Part shown: positions 26,445-34,711 of the stretch, one piece after another
How the letters are laid out: each line of letters starts with the position of its first letter
Numbering within the stretch: position 1 is the first letter of the stretch
Assembly: GCF_014803405.1 (NCBI RefSeq)
Contig: NZ_JACYFG010000051.1
Location: 372,001-436,000 of the forward strand
Direction: 5' to 3'
Length of the DNA stretch: 64,000 nucleotides
From: Pelagicoccus enzymogenes
GTDB lineage: Bacteria; Verrucomicrobiota; Verrucomicrobiia; Opitutales; Opitutaceae
Position numbers and translations under genes: made by a program
Notes under the pieces: model-generated
What the model was told of the DNA's origin: nothing
Databases searched by the model: none
Seen by the model: only the letters and a program-made list of their open reading frames with translations

Positions 26445-27989
26445 ATGTCCTCGAAAAAACGGAGCCTCCTCGTTGTCTTGGGCGATCAGCTCTCTGATCG
26501 CTTGAAAGCCTTCTCATCCTTCGACGCCATATGGATGGCTGAGGTCACGGCTGAGTCCACCCATGTCTGGTCCTCCAAGATTCGCATCGCCCTGTTCTTA
26601 TCGGCCATGCGCCACTTCGCAGAAGACCTGAGGAAGCGGAAGGTGGAGCTCCACTATCGTCGCCTCGACGACGAGCCGCGCTGCGAAACCCTGGGGGAAG
26701 CCTTGCAGGCTTTTCTCGAAGAGAGCGACTTTGAGTCGGTCCGCGTGACGCAACCGGGGGATTGGCGGGTGCTGGAAGAGCTGAAGGCGGCATGCGAGGC
26801 GGCGGGGCGAGACTTGGAGGTGGTTGAGGACGATTCCTTCTACGCGACTCTCGAGGAATTTTCCCAGCATGCGGAGGGCCGCAAGCAGTTGCGCATGGAG
26901 TACTTCTATCGCGAGATGCGAAAGACGCATGGGGTGTTGATGGAGGATGGAGAGCCGGTTGGAGGAAAGTGGAATTTCGATGCCAGCAATCGCAAGGCCT
27001 TTGGAAAGGAGGGACCGGAGCGACTTTTTCCGCGGCAGCGTTTCGAGCCAGGCGAGATCACGCGCGAGGTGATCCAAATGGTGGATACGAAATTTTCCGA
27101 GCATCCCGGAGATCTTGAACACTTCGACTGGCCGGTGACGCGAGCTGACGCCCTGCGGGCACTCGAGAGCTTCATCCAGGGCGAGTTGGCTCAGTTTGGG
27201 GCTCACCAAGACGCGATGTGGATGGGAGAGCCTTACTTGAACCACTCTTTGCTGTCTTCGTCGATCAACCTGAAGCTGCTCGACCCCAAGGAAGTGGTAG
27301 CGGCGGCCGAGCAAGCCTATCGAGACGGCAAGGTTCCGATCGAGTCGGCGGAGGGATTCATCCGACAAATACTCGGCTGGAGGGAGTACGTGCGCGGAAT
27401 CTACTGGGAGTACATGCCAGGCTATTTGCAGCGCAACGAGCTGGAGGCCCAGGAGCCTTTGCCGGAGTTTTATTGGAGCGGAGACACGGAGATGTCATGT
27501 ATCCGGGACGTGGTTACGCAAACGATGAAGCACGGATATGCTCACCACATCCAGCGGCTGATGGTCACGGGCCTTTATGGATTGCTGCTCGGAGTGGATC
27601 CCAAGGCAATGCATGATTGGTACCTTTCCGTTTATGTGGACGCGGTTGAATGGGTGGAGTTGCCGAACACCCTAGGAATGTCGCAGTACGCGGATGGCGG
27701 GGTGATGGGGTCCAAGCCATACGTGGCGTCGGGAAAGTACATCAAAAGGATGAGCAACTACTGCGAAAAGTGTCGCTTCGATCCGGACAAGCGGAGCGGG
27801 GAAGGTGCTTGCCCGTTTACGGTCTTGTATTGGGACTTTCTCGCTCGCCATGAAGAAAGCTTGAGCGGCAATCCGCGCATGAGCATGCAGCTTCGCAACT
27901 TGAAGCGTTTGTCGACCGATGATGTAAACGAGATTCGCAAGGCCGCCAAGGGTATCAGGGAGGCGAACCGGGCTGCGGGCGGAAGTTGA
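26445..27989 (+). CDS. Iron-sulfur (6-4) photolyase, PhrB/CryB type
   Basis: 514 aa. The protein belongs to the prokaryotic photolyase-cryptochrome group with a [4Fe-4S] cluster that repairs (6-4) photoproducts in light. The N-terminus (RSLLVVLGDQLSD) is that of the family's antenna domain. Four cysteines, C352, C440, C443 and C456, have the spacing of the cluster ligands in Agrobacterium PhrB, which lie two residues earlier. The FAD-binding region includes FIRQILGWREYVRG and ELPNTLGMSQYADGG. It is called by motif, not by comparison. ATG 26445 is used in place of an in-frame upstream start (26412) that adds 11 residues. Confidence 0.92.
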   Translation: MSSKKRSLLVVLGDQLSDRLKAFSSFDAIWMAEVTAESTHVWSSKIRIALFLSAMRHFAEDLRKRKVELHYRRLDDEPRCETLGEALQAFLEESDFESVRVTQPGDWRVLEELKAACEAAGRDLEVVEDDSFYATLEEFSQHAEGRKQLRMEYFYREMRKTHGVLMEDGEPVGGKWNFDASNRKAFGKEGPERLFPRQRFEPGEITREVIQMVDTKFSEHPGDLEHFDWPVTRADALRALESFIQGELAQFGAHQDAMWMGEPYLNHSLLSSSINLKLLDPKEVVAAAEQAYRDGKVPIESAEGFIRQILGWREYVRGIYWEYMPGYLQRNELEAQEPLPEFYWSGDTEMSCIRDVVTQTMKHGYAHHIQRLMVTGLYGLLLGVDPKAMHDWYLSVYVDAVEWVELPNTLGMSQYADGGVMGSKPYVASGKYIKRMSNYCEKCRFDPDKRSGEGACPFTVLYWDFLARHEESLSGNPRMSMQLRNLKRLSTDDVNEIRKAAKGIREANRAAGGS

Positions 27990-28096
27990 GGGCTCGGTTT
28001 AGGGGTCGCACGCATTTCCCGTTTCTTGTTCGCAATCGTACGCGGATGCGACCGTTCTCAAGGTAGAGCCAATTCAAACCATTGTTCTGCTTTTTT

Positions 28097-28651
28097 ATGA
28101 AACTTGCACCTGTCTTCCTTGCCGTCTTTTTCGCTATGACTGCCCATTTGTATGCCGCTCCTTCGATTTACGATATTCCCTTGGTCGACATCGACGGGAA
28201 CGAGACCACGCTGGCGAAGTATAAGGGGAAGACGCTGTTAATCGTGAATGTCGCCTCCAAATGTGGTTACACCAAGCAGTACAAGGGGCTGGAGGCGCTC
28301 AACGCCAAATACGCAGACAAAGGTTTGGTGGTGCTCGGCTTTCCTTGCAACCAGTTCGGCGGGCAGGAGCCGGGAACGGAAGAGGACATCAAGGAGTTTT
28401 GCTCGCTGACCTACGGGGTCAGTTTTCCCATGTTTTCCAAGATCGAGGTGAATGGGCCCGACCGTCACCCGCTCTACGAAAAGCTGGCAGGGGAGACGTC
28501 GCCATTTCCAGGTCGCATCGGTTGGAACTTCAGCAAGTTTCTCGTGAACGGCGAAGGGGAGATCATCAATCGATTCAGCTCCGCTGTTGCTCCCAAGTCA
28601 GACAAGCTGGTTGCGGCCATCGAGAAGTCGCTGGCGGAGTCGGAAGGCTAG
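28097..28651 (+). CDS. Secreted glutathione peroxidase family protein
   Basis: 184 aa with an N-terminal signal sequence (LAPVFLAVFFAMTAHLYA), so periplasmic. The fold is that of glutathione peroxidases: LLIVNVASKCGYTKQYKGLE with the peroxidatic Cys (in place of Sec), LGFPCNQFGGQEPG with the catalytic Gln and Asn neighbourhood, and GRIGWNFSKFLVNGEGE with the catalytic Trp. These are usually thioredoxin-dependent peroxidases in bacteria. The ATG at 28097 directly precedes the signal; the in-frame start 15 bases earlier is less likely. Confidence 0.92.
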   Translation: MKLAPVFLAVFFAMTAHLYAAPSIYDIPLVDIDGNETTLAKYKGKTLLIVNVASKCGYTKQYKGLEALNAKYADKGLVVLGFPCNQFGGQEPGTEEDIKEFCSLTYGVSFPMFSKIEVNGPDRHPLYEKLAGETSPFPGRIGWNFSKFLVNGEGEIINRFSSAVAPKSDKLVAAIEKSLAESEG

Positions 28652-28670
28652 TGACATGTCATGTGTCAAA

Positions 28671-28747
28671 CGTAGCGCCGAGATTCAGCCGGCGACCGCA
28701 TAGAAGGATCTACTCTCTGCGGCCCCTGGCTGAATCACAGCGCTACG
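28671..28747. repeat. Inverted pair of REP-like palindromes, type H
   Basis: A head-first copy CGTAGCGCCGAGATTCAGCC at 28671-28694 faces an opposite copy CTGGCTGAATCACAGCGCTACG at 28726-28747. The two can pair with each other, forming a larger hairpin downstream of the glutathione peroxidase gene. Confidence 0.7.
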
Positions 28748-28811
28748 TTGCAGGCGACATTCGATCCGTGACAGGACACTCGAGCGTTTTTCGTATGATT
28801 TGAAGCGGAAA

Positions 28812-28835
28812 ATCGCGTGACAAGCATGCTCCCAC
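28812..28835 (-). repeat. REP-like palindrome, type B
   Basis: ATCGCGTGACAAGCATGCTC then CCAC; its GTGG head is on the minus strand, directed to the stop of the following minus-strand gene. Confidence 0.85.
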
Positions 28836-28898
28836 ATGAGCTTGTTGTGACGAGTATGCGACGGGATAAGCGAAAAATTCACTAGGCCCGCCTTTCGT

Positions 28899-29204
28899 TC
28901 AGCTTTCGCTTTGTTGGAATCCTGGGTGAGCAGAACCCGGGATTTTGCCTTGCATGAGCGCTTCGTTCCGTTGCTCGGGATTGAGTTCGTCCCAGTGGAT
29001 GTAGAATCCATCGCCTTGGGCAGGGGGATGGGAAAGCTCGAAGCTCTGACCGCTATGGCTCGAGAGGAGTCCGCTTGCGCTGCCATCTTCGTACGCGACC
29101 CAGACGCTGAGGCGGGTGTAGCTGTGAGGCGTATCTCGGCTTTTGCTTTCTTGGCAAAAGAACCAGTTGTCGGCTTGGGTGATGGAAACGATCTTCTTGC
29201 TCAT
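28899..29204 (-). CDS. Protein of unknown function, 101 aa
   Basis: Soluble. Begins MSKKIVSITQADNWFFCQES and has a central strand-like stretch (TRLSVWVAYEDG). Near the C-terminus there is an acidic, helical DELNPEQRNEALMQG. No family recognised. The ATG at 29204 follows GAG-rich DNA on the minus strand and the frame has normal composition. It is flanked by REP-like clusters on both sides. Confidence 0.6.
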   Translation of the reverse strand: MSKKIVSITQADNWFFCQESKSRDTPHSYTRLSVWVAYEDGSASGLLSSHSGQSFELSHPPAQGDGFYIHWDELNPEQRNEALMQGKIPGSAHPGFQQSES

Positions 29205-29259
29205 GAGTTGGATAGTTGGATGACGAGGCGGATAGGAGACTGAGATTGTATCGGAGGTT

Positions 29260-29332
29260 GTGGGAGCCTGCTTGTCACGCGAAAAAGGAGGCGCGAAGTT
29301 GCTTCGCCCTCGTGTGACAAGCGCTCTCCCAC
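29260..29332. repeat. Inverted pair of REP-like palindromes, type B
   Basis: A head-first copy GTGGGAGCCTGCTTGTCACG at 29260-29282 faces an opposite copy CGTGTGACAAGCGCTCTCCC at 29311-29332, with an additional small palindrome (AGGCGCGAAGTTGCTTCGCCCT) between them, like a bacterial interspersed mosaic element. Confidence 0.75.
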
Positions 29333-29386
29333 TGCTGATGTTCGCATGGAGATCGCAGCGATTGCGACAGTCTTGCCGAGGCAGGG

Positions 29387-30898
29387 CTAGGGGGTCTTGA
29401 CCTTGATGCGTTCCGTACGTGGATTGCGGATACGGACCCGGCCATCTGGCATGAAGGTGACGCCTTCCATGTCGGCGGCGTATTGGGAGAGGATGTGGTC
29501 GACGGCAGCGGCTTGTTCCTGGCTAGCTTGGGTGCCGAGGCTGTCGAGGTTGCGTTTAAGTCCGATCAAGGCGCGTCGCCGATCCTTTTGCTCCTCGAGC
29601 GCTCCGATGGCTTGGGCGTAGGGATCGAGGCTGCCGCCCTCTTGCATGCGGCTGCGGGAAAGGGTTGAGATCATGGAGGCCTGAGCGGTTGGGTCCCCTT
29701 GGCTAAAGGCGAAGGTTTCCGCTCCATCGAGGTCATTGCGGCTCCAGTAGTGGATGGCCTTGGAGAAGGTGCGTTGGCGAAGGGAGGAATCTTCCATTTC
29801 TTGCACCATGGCCATGGTGGTCTCTGGATCAGCGGCGATCAGGTCGGCGGTGAGGTCGAAGAGGGTCTTGTCTCTTTCAGGAGCGTAGGCCAAGGCATCG
29901 AAGACTTCGTCGACTTCGAAAGCTGAAGACGAGCGTAACCAACTTCTGGCGACGCTGGTAAGGGAGCCTTCTACGTTGGGGTCGCCTTGGTTTTCGAGAG
30001 CATAGGCGAAGGCTTCGGCTCCGTCTCGTTGGGCCCAGCTGCGCAGCAGGCCGTGCATGGAGCTTTTGGCGAGACTGGGATCGGGTAGGGTGTTGATGGC
30101 GTCGAGCGAGCTGTTGAAGTCGAAGTCGGACCAGGCGTCGAAGAGGGAAGCCATGCTGCGTTCGCGGAACGTGTCGTCGGGAATCTGCAGCGACATTTCC
30201 AGCATGGCTTGGAAGGCTTCGGTGGACTGCTGGCTGTTGGCAAGGCTGCGGAATTCCCGGTCGCGGCGGTTGCCTTGCAGGTCGTTGATCATGTCAAGGG
30301 CGCTTCCGAGATCGGTTTGGGAAACCTCGGCGATGACGGAGCGGAGGTCGATGCCACGGATGGCTCCCTTGTTGGAAGCTGCGAGCAGGGCGGCCCAGGC
30401 GGCGTCGGGTTCGTTCCTGGCCCAGCCGGCGGCGAGAGGGCCGAGGCTTCGCAAGGCATTGGGACCTTCGTCGGAGAGCAGGGCGATGAAGCCAGCTTCT
30501 CCGTGGTATTCTCCGAAGGCCTTGAGGAAGGTCTCGCGTTGTTCCCGCTTGGCTGGTCCATCGGGCAGGGCTTCGATTTCGGTCCAAAGCAGCAAGGCTT
30601 GGTCGATTGGAGTGGAGGGAGCGAACTGGGCGATCTTGCGGTCGATTGCTAGCGACTCCGGAGACCTGTCTGGGGTTGGCGTAGGCTGAGACGCCGAGGT
30701 GTTGCGCTCGGGGTGCGGGATGCTGAGGTCGGCAAAGCTGTCGGGAGCGGAAGACCCTGCGAGAGGCTTTTCTTCGTGTGGCAGTGACGCTTGCGCGCTC
30801 TCCGCTCCAGCGGCAAAGCCACGCTTGTAAACGTAGGGCAAGGCGCTGAGGAGGCCGATGATAAGGACGGCAGCGAGGTAACCAAAAGTGGATTTCAT
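29387..30898 (-). CDS. Membrane-anchored repeat protein of unknown function
   Basis: 503 aa. One N-terminal membrane helix (GYLAAVLIIGLLSALPYVY) followed by a Pro/Ser linker and a long alpha-helical region. The region has repeated units of a W-x-x-x-D/E-P type (AAGWARNEPDAAWAALLAAS, LLRSWAQRDGAEAFAYALEN, HYWSRNDLDGAETFAFSQGD), which suggests a solenoid. Many Verrucomicrobia carry paralogous proteins with such WAxxDPxxA units; their role is not known to me. The C-terminus has basic residues (RIRNPRTERIKVKTP). Confidence 0.7.
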   Translation of the reverse strand: MKSTFGYLAAVLIIGLLSALPYVYKRGFAAGAESAQASLPHEEKPLAGSSAPDSFADLSIPHPERNTSASQPTPTPDRSPESLAIDRKIAQFAPSTPIDQALLLWTEIEALPDGPAKREQRETFLKAFGEYHGEAGFIALLSDEGPNALRSLGPLAAGWARNEPDAAWAALLAASNKGAIRGIDLRSVIAEVSQTDLGSALDMINDLQGNRRDREFRSLANSQQSTEAFQAMLEMSLQIPDDTFRERSMASLFDAWSDFDFNSSLDAINTLPDPSLAKSSMHGLLRSWAQRDGAEAFAYALENQGDPNVEGSLTSVARSWLRSSSAFEVDEVFDALAYAPERDKTLFDLTADLIAADPETTMAMVQEMEDSSLRQRTFSKAIHYWSRNDLDGAETFAFSQGDPTAQASMISTLSRSRMQEGGSLDPYAQAIGALEEQKDRRRALIGLKRNLDSLGTQASQEQAAAVDHILSQYAADMEGVTFMPDGRVRIRNPRTERIKVKTP

Positions 30899-31062
30899 TG
30901 GGGGGATTCCGGTGGATGTTGATCACTCTTGCTCGAGCGAGTTCTGGACGGGCAGACTATGGCAACGCTTCGAAGCTACGAGGGTCGAGATTCTGGGAGC
31001 AGGCTAGGTGCTCCTGAGAATGGGTCAAGAGGCTCGTTGATGGTTGAACCGCTGCGTGTGGG

Positions 31063-31464
31063 CTACTTCTTAGCGCGGAGGTAGGCATCGAATTCAAGGA
31101 GCTTCTTCGTGGCGAAAAGCACGGCCACGAGCCAGAGGAAGCCGAAGCCCACTCGCCCGGTGGTGACGAGATTATAGATGAACAGGACGCAAAAGAGTCC
31201 AATGGCGACAAGTCCGGTCTTGGTGGCGTTTCGCTTTTCTAGGACAATCATCACGGATACGGCAACGAAGAGAATAACGAGGGCGCCTAACATGAACCTG
31301 ATGAAGATGTCCATGGGGGCGTATTGACTGGAAACTGCGAATAGCAGGGCGACGCCAAAGAAGATCCCTGCCGCGAACCCCTTGGAGTCGAAGGCGGAAG
31401 ACTTGCTTTCGCTGTGCAGCTTGCCCAGTCGTCTCCGCTGATTTTTGTCGGTGAGTCTGCCCAT
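31063..31464 (-). CDS. Membrane protein of unknown function, 133 aa
   Basis: A basic N-terminus (RLTDKNQRRRLGKLHSES) is followed by about four hydrophobic segments (GIFFGVALLFAVSS, FMLGALVILFVAVSVMIVL, GLVAIGLFCVLFIYNLV, FLWLVAVLFATK). No family recognised. It is the first of five successive small minus-strand genes of unknown role. Confidence 0.6.
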   Translation of the reverse strand: MGRLTDKNQRRRLGKLHSESKSSAFDSKGFAAGIFFGVALLFAVSSQYAPMDIFIRFMLGALVILFVAVSVMIVLEKRNATKTGLVAIGLFCVLFIYNLVTTGRVGFGFLWLVAVLFATKKLLEFDAYLRAKK

Positions 31465-31523
31465 GGGTAGTGGAATCTGTTGGAAACGGATATGCTATTT
31501 CTGTGCCACCAGGGCCTGCGCTT

Positions 31524-31919
31524 TTACTTCACCCTTGTTTCGTGTTGGATGCTGCCGTCGATGGGGGATTTGAAGGAGTAGCGTTCGTCGGTGATTTCGG
31601 TGATCTCGCAGGTGACGTCGGGCTGCTCTTCCGGGATGCTGGGGTGTCCGATGACTTTTCCTTTATAGGTCATTTGCCGGCCTTCCAACTTCCAGGTGCC
31701 CTCGATCCTGATGCTGTCGATCGCCTCTCCGTCGTAGAAGATGGTGGAATTGTCGGAGAAGGTGCCGTCCTCTCGGTAGATGGTATAGCCTTCGTAAGTC
31801 CTGCCGTCGGGAAGTTCGTAGGCGTGGTACCATTCCCCGTGGAGCTTGGAGGGATCGAGGATTCCGCCTTGGGTGAAGGTGACGGCGAGGAGGGCGATTG
31901 CGAGAAGGGTGGAGGGCAT
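31524..31919 (-). CDS. Secreted lipocalin-like protein of unknown function
   Basis: 131 aa. A short hydrophobic leader (TLLAIALLAVTFTQGG) is followed by a beta-rich domain with GEWYHAYELPDGRTYEGYTI, SIRIEGTWKLEGRQMTYKG and a late ITDERYSFKSP. The pattern resembles small lipocalin-like domains that test as secreted. The ATG at 31919 begins the leader; the frame to 32078 would add 53 residues through a REP-like repeat and is not used. Confidence 0.6.
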   Translation of the reverse strand: MPSTLLAIALLAVTFTQGGILDPSKLHGEWYHAYELPDGRTYEGYTIYREDGTFSDNSTIFYDGEAIDSIRIEGTWKLEGRQMTYKGKVIGHPSIPEEQPDVTCEITEITDERYSFKSPIDGSIQHETRVK

Positions 31920-31980
31920 GGGTTGTAGGTGAGATTGAGTGAGAAGAGGTTTGGCGTTCGTGTTGTTGGTTCCACTTGAA

Positions 31981-32005
31981 GCGACTTCGGAGAAGCCGCG
32001 CCGCC
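31981..32005 (-). repeat. REP-like palindrome, type G
   Basis: GCGACTTCGGAGAAGCCGCG then CCGCC; 7 bases beyond the stop of the gene at 32012, head towards that stop. Confidence 0.6.
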
Positions 32006-32011
32006 TGGGAG

Positions 32012-32566
32012 CTAGATTTCCGTTTCCAGCAGAAGGTGGCTGAGGAGGGTGTCGCCCGTTTGCCAAGCGGATTCCCATTCGCTCTGGGGAGCTTCGAAGA
32101 TGTAGTACCAGAGGGTACCGGTTTCGTCGTTGGCGATGAAGAGGTTGTGCACGACGACGTCAGGGACGTTTGGCTGGCTATCTAGGAACCTGAGGGTGAA
32201 GGCTTTGAAGGCACCGGCGTTGCGGGAATCGGCGAGCAGCACCTTTTTGCTCTTTTGCATCTGCTCGATCATGGCCAGGGAGTACTTGCTGGGGGCGAGT
32301 CCGGTGCTCTGCTTGACCTGCTTGATGACGTTCAAGGAAAGGCCGGTGTCGAACTTGCCCTCTGCTTCAATGTTTTCTTTGGATACGAAGAATCCGTCTG
32401 TGTTCTTCCCGTGTTGGGATTTGAAATGCCATCCGATGGGGACGAGGAGGGCGGATTGCTCGTCGAGAATTTGTTTCCACCTGTATCCATCGGGTGGATT
32501 CGGAAGTTCAATTCCTTGGGCGATGGGGATTGCGAGGAATGCGAGGATGAGGAGGATCCGAGGCAT
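32012..32566 (-). CDS. Secreted protein of unknown function (PsbP/Mog1-like shape)
   Basis: 184 aa with a signal peptide (RILLILAFLAIPIAQGI). The mature part reads PPDGYRWKQILDEQSALLVPIGW at its start and ends in an amphipathic region (SEWESAWQTGDTLLSHL). The pattern resembles small single-domain secreted proteins with a PsbP-like fold, an impression only. It is one of the small secreted genes in this run. Confidence 0.55.
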   Translation of the reverse strand: MPRILLILAFLAIPIAQGIELPNPPDGYRWKQILDEQSALLVPIGWHFKSQHGKNTDGFFVSKENIEAEGKFDTGLSLNVIKQVKQSTGLAPSKYSLAMIEQMQKSKKVLLADSRNAGAFKAFTLRFLDSQPNVPDVVVHNLFIANDETGTLWYYIFEAPQSEWESAWQTGDTLLSHLLLETEI

Positions 32567-32678
32567 GGCTTTTTTAGGGGATATTGGTTGGAGGAGGGAA
32601 GCTGTACTGTTTTTCGCTTTGATGAAAAGCTACCGTATTATTTGCGGGGTCGGTCCGGTGCAGCCCTGCCAGTATATT

Positions 32679-33038
32679 TTAAGAAGGCTTCTTCGTAGGT
32701 TTTTTGCTCCCTGAAGTCCAGATGACGATAGAGTGGGACGTTCCAGTGAAATGGCTTCCTTCGGCGGCTTCGTATTGGGCCTCTCGCCAAGCCAAAACTT
32801 CGTAGTCGCCCTCTTTGGCTATTTGAGCAACCAGCGCTTCGCAGAGTAGCTTCGCGTCCCTGTCGTCAGAGGTGTTTGTTGAGCGTGAATCGACCTCGAT
32901 GTGGTAGACTCCTGTTTCAAGTTGGCTGTATCCTGTCCGGGGTGGCGGTACTTTGAATTGAGGGGTGGTGGGAGCAGCTCTGCTGGTGGTTGCAGAGATT
33001 GCGCAGAGCAGCGCTGTCAGCAGGAGTTGGATTTTCAT
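32679..33038 (-). CDS. Secreted protein of unknown function, 119 aa
   Basis: Signal peptide (KIQLLLTALLCAISATTSRA) then a domain with RTGYSQLETGVYHIEVD, DAKLLCEALVAQIAKEG and YEVLAWREAQYEAAEG. A Lys-rich end (SGSKKPTKKPS). The pattern is similar in layout to small secreted proteins that assemble at the cell surface, but no family is recognised. Confidence 0.6.
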   Translation of the reverse strand: MKIQLLLTALLCAISATTSRAAPTTPQFKVPPPRTGYSQLETGVYHIEVDSRSTNTSDDRDAKLLCEALVAQIAKEGDYEVLAWREAQYEAAEGSHFTGTSHSIVIWTSGSKKPTKKPS

Positions 33039-33107
33039 GGGGTGTGGGTTGCTTTGCCGTCGTATGATACGTGAGGCCTCCCTATTTTGGTTTCCTAGGA
33101 AATTCGT

Positions 33108-33575
33108 TCAGAAGACGGTCAGGCCAAGATTGCTGAGATAGGAGTAAAGGGCTTTTGACTGGTAGAGGTTTATCATCGCGGGAAACGATTTTCCATTTCG
33201 CATCTCGAAGCGGAGGGTGACATGCCGCCCAGGGGTTGCATCGCGGCTGACGCCTACTATATCTTGGCTTGCGTATTCAACTTTTGGAGCGAATCGGTAG
33301 CTTATGCGAATTGTTTGGCCATTGAAGTGGATGGTGCTCGGATAGCTTAGTAGGCTTTTCGTGAATACGAAAAGGTATGCTGTGAGCAAACCGAGCAGGA
33401 TGGCTCCGAAGACGATGCCCTTGAAGGCTGCACCGTTGGCAAGCTGGGCGTAGGGGCTGAGCTGGAGGAAGACGATGGAAGCGAGGAAAAAAGGGATGGA
33501 GAGAGCAAGGCCGGGGATGATGGCCTTGGTCGCGGAAGTCCCGAGGAATCCGGTAATAGGGTTATGGAGGGTCAT
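33108..33575 (-). CDS. Membrane protein of unknown function, 155 aa
   Basis: Three hydrophobic helices in the first half (IIPGLALSIPFFLASIVFLQ; FKGIVFGAILLGLLTAYLFVF) and a beta-rich C-terminal half (STIHFNGQTIRISYRFAPKVE; HVTLRFEMRNGKSFP), a layout like bacterial PH-domain membrane proteins. The ATG at 33575 is used; the longer frame to 33632 starts in less coding-like DNA. Confidence 0.6.
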   Translation of the reverse strand: MTLHNPITGFLGTSATKAIIPGLALSIPFFLASIVFLQLSPYAQLANGAAFKGIVFGAILLGLLTAYLFVFTKSLLSYPSTIHFNGQTIRISYRFAPKVEYASQDIVGVSRDATPGRHVTLRFEMRNGKSFPAMINLYQSKALYSYLSNLGLTVF

Positions 33576-33755
33576 TGGGAGAGTATTTGGATCCTTTGAG
33601 CTGAAGGTTAGGAAAGCGGTGGGAGTTGGCAAGTGAGTCTTTCTTCTTAGGGTTTAGCCCTCCTTTGTTAGATGATCGGAACGGTTTAAAGGCCAGGGGC
33701 GGCGCTTGTTGCCGTCCGCGTCGGGTTGAGCCTTGTTCTGCGGCGCACGGGAGAG

Positions 33756-33780
33756 GCGTCTTCGGAGAACCCGCGCCACC
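33756..33780 (-). repeat. REP-like palindrome, type G
   Basis: GCGTCTTCGGAGAACCCGCG then CCACC, in the gap 5' of imuA; one of the few copies not placed beyond a stop codon. Confidence 0.6.
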
Positions 33781-33844
33781 TTTTGCGACTCGCTAAAAAG
33801 GCCTTGGACGGCGGATGTCCGAGGGGGTGGTGTAGCTTGGGTGG

Positions 33845-34663
33845 GTGACGGTCGAAGCGGGCGAGGTAAGTTTTTTTGAGGGGCAAATTCTTGGGGATGA
33901 AGAGCCTAGGAATTTGGCGGATTCGCAGGCCTTTGGCGGCGTTGACGCGGCTGCGGGAATGCAGTGGAATGATGGCATGGCGACCGCTCGTGCAGATGCT
34001 GAGTCGGCCAGTCTGGAGCAAGCCTTTGATGGGCTGGGAGTTGAGCGCGTGGCGCCGGCTGAATCGGAAACTCTAGGGACTGGTGTCGACTCGTTGGACG
34101 AAGCCCTGGAAGGGGGCTTGCGCTCGGGGCTGCTCACGGAGCTGGCGGAGAGCGGGGCCAGCTCGGGCGGGCAGGTGCTCTTGCTGCACTTGTTGGCGGC
34201 CATGCGGCGGGCTCAGCGTTTTGTGGCTTTGGTGGATGGGGCGGATGGCTTCGATCCGCAGTCGTCGCCGCCGGAGTTGCTGGAGCATTTGCTGTGGGCT
34301 CGCTGTCGCAGCGCGGGGGAGACCATGAAGGTGGCGGACGCTTTGCTGCGGGACGAGAACCTAGGTATGGTGCTGGTGGACCTGCGGGGCTGCGGGGAGC
34401 GGGAGCTGCGACGGGTGAAGGCGGCGGACTGGTACCGCCTGCAGCGCCTAGCGGAACGGTCGGGGGCCTTCGTATGCGTGTTTACGCCGCAGGCGATGAT
34501 CCCGAGCGCTCAGGTTCGGGTGCGTTTGGATGGGCGGTTGTGTATCGGAAATATGGATATGAGTGTGCGGGAGCTGGGTTGTGAGTTGGAGTTCGAGGTT
34601 TTGCGCAAGCGGACGCGGGAACGGGGCGGGTTTGCTCAGTTGGTGAGAAGGGCTGTGGGATGA
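33845..34663 (+). CDS. imuA: ImuA-like RecA-fold mutasome subunit
   Basis: 272 aa, GTG start. The RecA-like core begins after an acidic, apparently disordered N-terminus of about 75 residues; LGTGVDSLDEALEGGLRSGLLTELAE and QVLLLHLLAAMRRAQRFVALVDG correspond to the RecA/ImuA ATPase fold. In Caulobacter and Pseudomonas ImuA works with ImuB and DnaE2 in SOS mutagenesis. The three genes lie in the usual order imuA-imuB-dnaE2, 48 and 114 bases apart. No LexA site is recognisable upstream. Confidence 0.85.
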   Translation: MTVEAGEVSFFEGQILGDEEPRNLADSQAFGGVDAAAGMQWNDGMATARADAESASLEQAFDGLGVERVAPAESETLGTGVDSLDEALEGGLRSGLLTELAESGASSGGQVLLLHLLAAMRRAQRFVALVDGADGFDPQSSPPELLEHLLWARCRSAGETMKVADALLRDENLGMVLVDLRGCGERELRRVKAADWYRLQRLAERSGAFVCVFTPQAMIPSAQVRVRLDGRLCIGNMDMSVRELGCELEFEVLRKRTRERGGFAQLVRRAVG

Positions 34664-34711
34664 AGCTTTTCTATTTGTGTGTTTTGAATTTGGATACGAG
34701 GAGGATGCAAG

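Noticed and set aside
28097-28651. Possible selenocysteine TGA in the glutathione peroxidase
   Set aside because: The catalytic position is an ordinary Cys codon in NVASKCGY.
33576-33844. LexA operator before imuA
   Set aside because: No convincing LexA palindrome can be read; the site used in this phylum may differ.
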